NCBI GenBank assembly: GCA_047608975.1
Contig: JBLFYM010000009.1
Span: 1 to 64,000, forward strand
Reading direction: 5' to 3'
DNA: 64,000 nt
Source of the DNA: GCA-2715965 sp047608975
Lineage (GTDB): Bacteria; Verrucomicrobiota; Verrucomicrobiia; Limisphaerales; JAYPXF01
The notes under the pieces are model-generated. The model was not told the origin of the DNA. It did not search any database and was given only the letters and a program-made list of their open reading frames with translations. Of this stretch, positions 58,010-64,000 are shown one piece after another (the first letter of the stretch is position 1; every line of letters begins with the position of its first letter). A program made the position numbers and the translations under genes.

Positions 58010-58290
58010 TTTGAGCGGCGGCGAACAACAGTCGCAAGTGGCGAGAGGAACGAAAATCCTGACCACAACTCGAGTTACCCAAATGCTTGGCCAAGCGCAA
58101 CTGGACGGGCCGGAAAGGTAAATCATGACCCGAAAGTAATCAAAGGAACGGAAGCCACGGGACTTTCGTTTGGCCGTTTGGATCAGCCCATTGACGACCT
58201 CGGCAGGCCCGTTGGTCAGACGCATCCAAAAAACTGTACCAAAATGACCCTTGTACTTTTGAAAAATGAGTAGGGATGCAAACAGAGCAT
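58010..58290 (-). pseudogene. Remnant of an ISL3-type transposase
   Basis: On the minus strand a segment near 58100-58250 reads W-M-R-L-T-N-G-P-A-E-V-V-N-G-L-I-Q-T-A-K, then R-G-F-R-S-F-D-Y-F-R-V-M-I-Y-L. This is the typical C-terminal end of ISL3-family DDE transposases, with the last catalytic Glu in G-P-A-E. The following piece is out of frame, and the rest of the element is missing, so it is a dead fragment. It fills the 344-base gap 57983-58326. Confidence 0.68.
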
Positions 58291-58326
58291 CCCGCCTCGG
58301 AGTCGAACGGTGTGAGAGATAAGGAT

Positions 58327-59064
58327 CTACTTCCCCTTGCGCGATTTCTTCGTTTTGGCGGGAGTCGGAGGTTCTTCGATGAGGGCATCCGGGCTGAGTC
58401 GGGTTTGGCCTTGGGTCCATTCTGTCGCGCGGTGAACCAGTGCGGTGGCATCTCCCAAGCTCAACTTGTGTTTGATGTTCTCGCGGTAGGTTTCGATGGT
58501 CTTGAAGCTGAGTCCCAGCGATTCGGCAATATCTCGGGTCCCCTTGCCGGTTCCCAAGAGGCGGAACACCTGCAGTTCCCGGTCGGAAAGTGTATCAACG
58601 TCGGTTCCTTCTGCTTCGCTCCGGGATTCCACCATTCGTTTGACCGCCAGCGCAGCGACGCGTTTGCTTACAAAAAGATCGCCCTCGAGAACCGTCTTGA
58701 TACCGATGAGAACGTCGTCGGTCGCACGCTCCTTCATGATGTAACCCTGAGCTCCGGAACGCAGCGCTCGTTCGGCATAGAGTGCCTCGTCGAGCTGAGA
58801 GAGGACTAGGATCGGCAGGTCTGGTTCAATCGCCCTGATTGACTTGATCAGTTCCAGACCGTCGCGGTCACCGAGACAGAGATCCATTACGAGAACATCC
58901 GGCTGGAGCTTTTCCACACCGGCGAGGGTCTGGGAGAAGTCTTCCGCTTCGCCGCAACATTTCATATCCGGTGTTGCGTCGATCATGCTCTTGATACCGA
59001 GACGCAGGAACGGATGATCATCTGCAATCAGCACCTGCACTTTTTTGTTGTCTGCATCGCCCAT
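58327..59064 (-). CDS. NarL/FixJ-family response regulator
   Basis: This 245-residue protein is read from the ATG at 59062-59064. The receiver domain (about 8-125) has the acidic pair in I-A-D-D-H-P-F, the phosphoacceptor Asp in V-M-D-L-C-L-G-D-R-D-G, and a Lys in Y-I-M-K-E. A LuxR-type helix-turn-helix (about 150-210, L-S-D-R-E-L-Q-V-F-R-L-L, F-K-T-I-E-T-Y-R-E-N-I-K) binds DNA, and a basic C-terminal tail follows. No histidine kinase is beside it. It is 10 bases behind the REC-GGDEF gene and probably forms an operon with it. Confidence 0.92.
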   Translation of the reverse strand: MGDADNKKVQVLIADDHPFLRLGIKSMIDATPDMKCCGEAEDFSQTLAGVEKLQPDVLVMDLCLGDRDGLELIKSIRAIEPDLPILVLSQLDEALYAERALRSGAQGYIMKERATDDVLIGIKTVLEGDLFVSKRVAALAVKRMVESRSEAEGTDVDTLSDRELQVFRLLGTGKGTRDIAESLGLSFKTIETYRENIKHKLSLGDATALVHRATEWTQGQTRLSPDALIEEPPTPAKTKKSRKGK

Positions 59065-59074
59065 TAGATTTGTT

Positions 59075-60217
59075 TCAGCCCACCACGGTGGCGGCAGGAT
59101 CTTTGTGCGGCAACTCATTCATATGAGTCACGCGGTTGCGTCCGGTCAGTTTGGAGTGGTAAAGGGCTTCGTCGCTGAGCGCGACCAAATCGGCCGGCGT
59201 CTTCACGTCCGAGGTCATGGTGCCGACGCCAATACTCACGGTGATCGCACGCTGTTCCCAAGATACGGATTCGATCTCGGCACGAACGCGCTCAGCCAAT
59301 CCCAATACCACGTCGCGTTGGGTAAAGGGCAGGATTACTACGAACTCCTCGCCGCCGTAACGCGCCACAAAGTCGGTGCTCCGGGTGGCCTTTGTCAGAC
59401 ATGTGGCCACGATCTTCAGCACTTCATCACCGGCTGGATGACCGTAGGTGTCGTTGAATATTTTAAATTTGTCCACATCGAGCATCATCAGGCTGAGCGG
59501 AAGCTCGTACCGGGCGGATCGATTGTATTCGTCCTCCAGTCGCTCTTTGAATGCACGGTGGTTATTCAGTCCGGTCAGGCCATCGGTGCGCGCCAGCTCA
59601 GAGAGTTGCTCATTGGCAATGCGCAGCTGTTCCTGTTGCTCGCGGAGTTGCTGGTTACGATCATGCAGTTCGGCCTGGGTCTCGATCAGCTGGTTGTTCT
59701 GCCTGACCGCGCTGTCATAGGTGGAGAACAGCAGATTGACCATCTGCCGCCGGCCGGCGGTAACCTGGTGCTCGTCTCCCTCCACGAACACGTCAAGAGG
59801 TGTCTCTGGGGGTTCGGGTGCTCCCGGCGGATGGACGAAAAGTTCAGTCACGCTGCGCAGCAGGAAATCGCGGGTATAAGGTTTGGTCAGGTAATAATCC
59901 GCGCGGGCCTTGAGGCCGGCGAGAATGCTCAGCGGGCTGGAAAGGGTCGTCAGCAGAATGACGGGAATATGATTCCGTTTGGCGTCTTCCTTGATGGCCG
60001 AGCAAAGTTCATAGCCACTCATGCCCGGCATGTTTATGTCGGAGATGATCAGGTCGACCTGGTTCTTTCCCAAGGCCTTGAGCGCTTCGTCCCCGCTGCG
60101 GGTGATAATGGGCTCGTGACCGCCGTACCGAAGAATGTTCCGCAACGCCAAAGATTCTGTTGGGCTGTCTTCGGCCACCAAGATGCATTGGCCAGTTTTA
60201 TCCGCAGCTACGCTCAT
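59075..60217 (-). CDS. Response regulator with diguanylate cyclase (REC-GGDEF)
   Basis: This 380-residue protein has a receiver domain (about 10-130, with L-V-A-E-D-S-P-T-E, I-I-S-D-I-N-M-P-G and Y-L-T-K-P-Y), a coiled-coil linker rich in Gln and Glu (about 160-215), and a GGDEF domain (about 215-370) with A-R-Y-G-G-E-E-F. The GGEEF site should make cyclic di-GMP, and the R-S-T-D five residues before it is an intact inhibitory I-site. Phosphorylation would be expected to activate it through dimerisation. The coupled NarL-type regulator follows by 10 bases. Confidence 0.93.
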   Translation of the reverse strand: MSVAADKTGQCILVAEDSPTESLALRNILRYGGHEPIITRSGDEALKALGKNQVDLIISDINMPGMSGYELCSAIKEDAKRNHIPVILLTTLSSPLSILAGLKARADYYLTKPYTRDFLLRSVTELFVHPPGAPEPPETPLDVFVEGDEHQVTAGRRQMVNLLFSTYDSAVRQNNQLIETQAELHDRNQQLREQQEQLRIANEQLSELARTDGLTGLNNHRAFKERLEDEYNRSARYELPLSLMMLDVDKFKIFNDTYGHPAGDEVLKIVATCLTKATRSTDFVARYGGEEFVVILPFTQRDVVLGLAERVRAEIESVSWEQRAITVSIGVGTMTSDVKTPADLVALSDEALYHSKLTGRNRVTHMNELPHKDPAATVVG

Positions 60218-60250
60218 AGGAAACGCCGGTAATCTCGCACGGGGAAAGGC

Positions 60251-61189
60251 CTACTCACGATAAAAATCGAGGGTCTCCTTCAGGCCTTCCCCGAAGGAAA
60301 CTTCGGGCTCGTAGCCCAGTCCGGCGCGGGCCTCGGAGATGTCCGCCTGTGAATCCTTGATATCGCCGGCACGCGCTTCCTTGTGGACTGGTTCGAGGCT
60401 TTGATCGGTCAGCTTGTTCAGTTCCGCAGCGAGCTGAAGCAGGTCGATGCTTACTCCGCAGGCCACGTTGAACACTTTGCCCGCCACCTTCGCCGAATCG
60501 CCTTCCGCCGCCAGGAGGTTTGCGTTGACCACGTTCTTCACAAACACGAAGTCGCGGGACTGTTTGCCGTCGCCGAAAATAAAGGGCGCATTGCCTTCGA
60601 GTATGGAGGTGCAAAATTTTGCAATCACACCGGAATAGGGCGAGTCGAACGACTGGCGCGGACCAAACACATTGAAGTAGCGGAAACTGACTGCTTCCAG
60701 CGCATAGAACTGGTGGAACATCACGCCGTAGCGTTCGGCGGCGTACTTCTGCAAACCGTAGGGGGAAATGGGACAGACACCATCTGTCTCCTGTTTGATG
60801 GGCTTGGGAGCATCTCCATAAACCGCCGATGAAGAGGCGAACATGAAGCGTTTCACTCCAAAATCCCGGGCGGCTACGAGCATCTGCAATGAGGCGTCCA
60901 GATTTTCCTCGTGCGTTTTCACCGGCTTTTCGATGGACAACGGTACCGACGGCTGAGCGGCTTCATGAAAGACCCACTCAGAGCCCTCAGTCAGTTTGCG
61001 AATCAAATCGGTATCGCAGACATCGCCTTTGACGAATTCGATATCATCGCCGTTCCCGGCCCAGGCGAGGTTCTTCTCATCGCCCGTGCTCAGGTTGTCG
61101 AGAATGACCACTTTGGAGCCACGGCGACAAAGTTCCTGAGTGATATGCGAGCCAATGAACCCGGCGCCCCCCGTTACGAATGCTTTCAT
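60251..61189 (-). CDS. NAD-dependent sugar-nucleotide epimerase/dehydratase (UDP-glucose 4-epimerase-like)
   Basis: This 312-residue enzyme of the extended SDR family has the T-G-G-A-G-F-I-G-S-H nucleotide loop, E-A-A-Q-P-S-V, S-S-S-A-V-Y-G, the catalytic Y-G-L-Q-K and R-Y-F-N-V-F-G-P-R-Q. These fit UDP-hexose 4-epimerases such as the WbpP/GalE-like group; the exact sugar cannot be told. It lies 33 bases upstream of the REC-GGDEF gene and may be part of the same transcript; nucleotide sugars for surface glycans are the probable product. Confidence 0.9.
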   Translation of the reverse strand: MKAFVTGGAGFIGSHITQELCRRGSKVVILDNLSTGDEKNLAWAGNGDDIEFVKGDVCDTDLIRKLTEGSEWVFHEAAQPSVPLSIEKPVKTHEENLDASLQMLVAARDFGVKRFMFASSSAVYGDAPKPIKQETDGVCPISPYGLQKYAAERYGVMFHQFYALEAVSFRYFNVFGPRQSFDSPYSGVIAKFCTSILEGNAPFIFGDGKQSRDFVFVKNVVNANLLAAEGDSAKVAGKVFNVACGVSIDLLQLAAELNKLTDQSLEPVHKEARAGDIKDSQADISEARAGLGYEPEVSFGEGLKETLDFYRE

Positions 61190-61448
61190 AGTCTGTTTGT
61201 CTGCCTCAAAAGACTCATGGCAAGAGTCGATGTGCGCCGGCAGTGTCTTACCCGGCGGGAATCAGGAGCAAGTTCAAAAGTGGATTCGGATGAAAATGCG
61301 GAATCCTTCGCCGGGAAAATCGCTGTTCGAGATTTGGCCGCTGAAAACAGCTTCACGCTCGCGGCTGCATTTCAGGGACAGTTTGGCAGCGACACGAGAA
61401 TTAAGGTTGGCGATTTCTGGGATTCTCTTAGGCTTTCGCAACTGAACG

Positions 61449-62186
61449 ATGTCAGGCGACACTTTACAGCGAATGCCCTGCCCGAATTGTGGGAAGAAGA
61501 TCAAGTTTGGACCCGAAGATGTTGGTTCGGACGCCTTCTGCCCGCATTGCGATACTCCGGTCGTACTCAGAGCCCCGGGCGTTTCACCGGCACCACCGCC
61601 CAAGCCGACGGATGGAATGTCGAAGAAGCAACTGATCGCCATCCCCTCCATTATTTTCGCTGTTGTGTTTTCGTTGATCGCCGGAATTGGGCTGCTGAAG
61701 CGTGGCAAGGGCGCGAAGCAGGCCAAGGCGGAGATCGAGAACATGTCCGATGAGGATTGGCTGAAGGCAAAGAAGAGCAACAAACCTACAGCCAACGGGA
61801 CCGCCAAGAAAAAAGGCAAGCAAGTGGCCTTGCTCAGGGGGTACAAACGGCCGTTGGAGAAGTTCGTTCAAAAGAAGGTGATTTGGGGCAATCCCACGAA
61901 ACGCAAAAGCGGTTCGCCCGTTCAGCTCATGGGGCACAAGATCGACAAGGCGGAAACTGGCAGTCTCACCTACGTGGTCGGGTTGGTGCAGAATCACACG
62001 GGCGGCCAGCTCTACAACGTTGAGGCTTTCTTCGATCTTTACGACGGAAAGGGCAAAAAGGTCGGCGACACCAAGGATTACTTTGGTATTCTTGCTCCGA
62101 AGGGGAAGTGGGAATTGCGCGCGACGATCTTCCAGCGGGGCGTCACATCGGCCAAGCTTCGCGATATCAAGTACGAGGCCGAATGA
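61449..62186 (+). CDS. Zinc-ribbon, single-pass membrane, FxLYD-domain protein
   Basis: This 245-residue protein may start at the ATG at 61449 or at the one at 61473, directly before M-P-C-P-N-C-G-K-K. The zinc ribbon (C-P-N-C then C-P-H-C) occupies about 9-35, one membrane helix (L-I-A-I-P-S-I-I-F-A-V-V-F-S-L-I-A-G) about 60-80, followed by a charged linker and a FxLYD-type domain (about 150-240, with A-F-F-D-L-Y-D-G-K-G-K-K-V-G). Similar zinc-ribbon/FxLYD proteins are common in this phylum, and their role is unknown. The 259 bases before it hold no gene. Confidence 0.8.
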   Translation: MSGDTLQRMPCPNCGKKIKFGPEDVGSDAFCPHCDTPVVLRAPGVSPAPPPKPTDGMSKKQLIAIPSIIFAVVFSLIAGIGLLKRGKGAKQAKAEIENMSDEDWLKAKKSNKPTANGTAKKKGKQVALLRGYKRPLEKFVQKKVIWGNPTKRKSGSPVQLMGHKIDKAETGSLTYVVGLVQNHTGGQLYNVEAFFDLYDGKGKKVGDTKDYFGILAPKGKWELRATIFQRGVTSAKLRDIKYEAE

Positions 62187-62240
62187 TCGGCTCATCCGTT
62201 CTCGTGCCGGTCTACATTCTTCTGCAGAACACATTCATCC

Positions 62241-63527
62241 ATGATTTCTCACGACAAATCTGAGGCCCTTTTTGACGAATCACTCAAACACATTCCAGGT
62301 GGCGTAAACTCTCCGGTAAGGGCATTTCGGGCAGTGGGCGGAAAACCGTTCTTTGTTGATCGTGCCAAGGGCCCGCATATCTGGGATATCGACGGAAACC
62401 AGTATGTCGATTACGTGGGCACTTGGGGACCGGCGATTCACGGACACGCGTTCGAACCGATCGTTCAGGCCGTCCAATCAACCGCGGTGAATGGAACCAG
62501 CTTTGGGATTCCCAATCCGCTCGAGGTGGACATGGCCAAGCTGATCAAGGAGTTCTTCCCGAGCATTGAGAAGGTGCGAATGGTGAATTCGGGAACTGAA
62601 GCGTGCATGAGCGCAATTCGCCTCGCCCGGGGATTCACGAAGCGTGACAAGATCGTAAAGTTCGAGGGCTGTTATCACGGACATCACGATTCACTGCTGG
62701 TAAAGGCGGGTTCTGGTGCTCTTACCTTTGGCAATCCGGATAGTGCCGGCGTGCCGGCTGAATTCACCCAACATACGATCCTGGTTCCTTTCAACGACGT
62801 GGCGGCCGTGGAGGCGGTGTTCGCGGCAAATCCGGGACAAATTGCTGGCATAATTCTCGAACCGGTCATCGGCAATGCCGGCTTGATCCTGCCGCACGAC
62901 GGTTTCTTGGAACGACTCCGCAAGCTTACCGAGCAGAACGGCTCGCTGCTGATCTTCGACGAGGTCATGACCGGATTCAGGGTTGCCCGGGGGGGAGCGC
63001 AGGAACGGTTTTCGATCAAGCCGGATATTACCTGTCTCGGGAAGATAATCGGTGGAGGATTGCCGGTCGGGGCATTCGGTGGACGGGCTGATGTCATGGC
63101 GTGCCTGGCCCCGGAAGGACCGGTCTATCAGGCTGGAACGCTGAGCGGAAACCCTTTGGCCATGGCGGCGGGCATTGCCGCATTGAATGCCCTTAAATCG
63201 GGCGCAGCCCACGCGCGTCTGGAAGAGTTGGGGGCGCGTCTGGAAGAAGCGATGACCCGGGCAGCGCAGGACGCCGGGGTCGCCGTCACGATCCAGCGCT
63301 GCGGCTCGATGAGCTGCGCATACTTTGGGGATCACGAGGTGCGCAATCTCGACGATGCGATGAAATGTGATCGCGATCGGTTCGCGAAGTATTTCCACGG
63401 TATGCTCCAGGCGGGCATCTATGTCGCGCCATCCCAGTTCGAGGCCGGCTTCATCTCCACCGCGCATACGGAAGACGACATCGACCGGACGGCGGCGGCG
63501 GCGGCGGCAGTATTGAGAACCCTCTGA
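62241..63527 (+). CDS. hemL: Glutamate-1-semialdehyde 2,1-aminomutase
   Basis: This 428-residue PLP enzyme converts glutamate-1-semialdehyde to 5-aminolaevulinate, the first committed step of tetrapyrrole synthesis by the C5 route. Motifs are I-P-G-G-V-N-S-P-V-R-A-F, N-S-G-T-E-A-C-M-S-A-I-R, Y-H-G-H-H-D, F-D-E-V-M-T-G-F-R and the PLP lysine in L-G-K-I-I-G-G-G-L-P-V-G-A-F-G-G. Length and motifs are those of the family. The ruvX gene starts 3 bases after its stop. Confidence 0.97.
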   Translation: MISHDKSEALFDESLKHIPGGVNSPVRAFRAVGGKPFFVDRAKGPHIWDIDGNQYVDYVGTWGPAIHGHAFEPIVQAVQSTAVNGTSFGIPNPLEVDMAKLIKEFFPSIEKVRMVNSGTEACMSAIRLARGFTKRDKIVKFEGCYHGHHDSLLVKAGSGALTFGNPDSAGVPAEFTQHTILVPFNDVAAVEAVFAANPGQIAGIILEPVIGNAGLILPHDGFLERLRKLTEQNGSLLIFDEVMTGFRVARGGAQERFSIKPDITCLGKIIGGGLPVGAFGGRADVMACLAPEGPVYQAGTLSGNPLAMAAGIAALNALKSGAAHARLEELGARLEEAMTRAAQDAGVAVTIQRCGSMSCAYFGDHEVRNLDDAMKCDRDRFAKYFHGMLQAGIYVAPSQFEAGFISTAHTEDDIDRTAAAAAAVLRTL

Positions 63528-63530
63528 CTC

Positions 63531-63947
63531 ATGCGTGTTCTGGGACTTGATTACGGAAGCAAGCGCGTTGGAGTCGCGCTCAGCGATGAACTGCAGATGA
63601 TCGCGCAGCCGCTTGAGTTTATTCTGGCCAAACCGTTTGATGAGTTTCTGAAGCGGCTGAAAGAGCTCCTGACGAGTCAGAATGTGGAGACGATAGTGGT
63701 CGGCATGCCTCGCAACATGAATGGCACTTACGGCCCCGCTGCCGAATCCGCGAAATCGTTCGCCAACAAGATCGGCGCTGAAGTTTCACAACCCATTCGG
63801 ACCTGGGACGAACGCCTGACGAGCGTAGAGGCAAACCGTATTCTTATCGCGGGAAACGTCCGGCGGGGCAAACGGAAAGAGAAGGTCGACAAGATGGCCG
63901 CCGCTATCCTGCTGCAGAGCTTCCTCGATGCGCAGTCGCTGGCATGA
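63531..63947 (+). CDS. ruvX: RuvX/YqgF pre-16S rRNA nuclease-like protein
   Basis: This 138-residue RNase-H-fold protein has the N-terminal catalytic Asp in L-G-L-D-Y-G-S-K-R-V-G-V-A, then V-V-G-M-P-R-N-M-N-G and W-D-E-R-L-T-S-V-E-A. It is thought to process the 5' end of 16S rRNA or act as a Holliday-junction resolvase. It follows hemL closely and overlaps the next start by four bases. Confidence 0.95.
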   Translation: MRVLGLDYGSKRVGVALSDELQMIAQPLEFILAKPFDEFLKRLKELLTSQNVETIVVGMPRNMNGTYGPAAESAKSFANKIGAEVSQPIRTWDERLTSVEANRILIAGNVRRGKRKEKVDKMAAAILLQSFLDAQSLA

Positions 63948-64000
63948 ACGAGCAGCAGGAGCATCTGAAATTCAGGCTGACGATCGCCTACGACGGAACG
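63944..64000 (+). CDS. truA: tRNA pseudouridine synthase A, start only (cut by window edge)
   Basis: Nineteen codons are visible from an ATG that overlaps the ruvX stop (ATGA). They end in F-R-L-T-I-A-Y-D-G-T, the typical beginning of TruA, which modifies uridines 38-40 in tRNA. The rest lies outside the window, so identity rests on this short block and its position. Confidence 0.75.
   Translation, partial: MNEQQEHLKFRLTIAYDGT

Noticed and set aside
1..64000. tRNA, rRNA, CRISPR or prophage features
   Set aside because: I scanned the intergenic regions by eye and saw no cloverleaf, no spaced direct repeats and no integrase; a tRNA search program would be needed to exclude tRNAs fully.

Overview
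The window looks like a chromosomal segment from the Verrucomicrobiota, probably close to the Pedosphaera/Limisphaerales side. The reasons are several Planctomycetes-Verrucomicrobia hallmark families together (two PSD1/DUF1549-DUF1553 plus DUF1501 pairs, sulfatases, Tat-exported sugar-isomerase-like proteins, a PQQ-propeller/LamG giant), few clear Shine-Dalgarno sites, many 1-4 base gene overlaps, and a UBact/proteasome cluster, which is known from this phylum. This placement is inferred from gene content; no 16S rRNA, tRNA or CRISPR array was seen.

Layout. 1-5.7 kb: a PanB-like enzyme running off the left edge, a GYF/zinc-ribbon membrane protein, mtnP with two small followers, a decayed nucleotidyltransferase, and a Tm-1-like (UPF0261) protein, with copies of a short dispersed repeat between them. 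5.8-15.0 kb (minus): a tightly packed complex I membrane-arm operon nuoI-H-J-K-L-M-M-N. It has two NuoM paralogues and a NuoL with a long lateral-helix region, which fits the '2M' type of complex I. The nuoA-G genes are not here. 15.6-27.5 kb: a two-domain ModA-like protein, a secreted partner, the large PQQ/LamG protein, a HEAT-thioredoxin-fold protein without its cysteines, a DksA-like zinc finger overlapping a sulfatase gene, and an eight-haem cytochrome.

27.6-33.4 kb (minus): the most notable locus. In transcription order it encodes an ARC/Mpa-type AAA ATPase, the depupylase-like Dop, a 57-residue Pup/UBact-type modifier ending in Arg-Thr-Gly-Gln, and a proteasome beta subunit with its catalytic residues, followed by a B12-binding radical SAM protein. 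The modifier would be deamidated by Dop, attached to substrates, recognised by the ATPase and fed to the proteasome. However, no alpha subunit and no PafA ligase gene is present in the window, and the ATPase lacks the usual proteasome-docking tail.

33.7-45.9 kb: sugar-isomerase-like and sulfatase genes, a membrane glycosyltransferase coupled to a HEAT protein, two tandem GDP-mannose dehydratase paralogues, a perfect 16-bp hairpin, an ECF sigma operon, and a Gfo/Idh/MocA oxidoreductase. 46-55 kb (minus): two PSD1/DUF1501 operons, one with a thioredoxin-like gene attached. 55-64 kb: RluD, an ArsS-like radical SAM protein coupled to an LRR protein, an ISL3 transposase remnant, two response regulators (one a REC-GGDEF cyclase), a sugar-nucleotide epimerase, a zinc-ribbon/FxLYD protein, then hemL-ruvX-truA running off the right edge.
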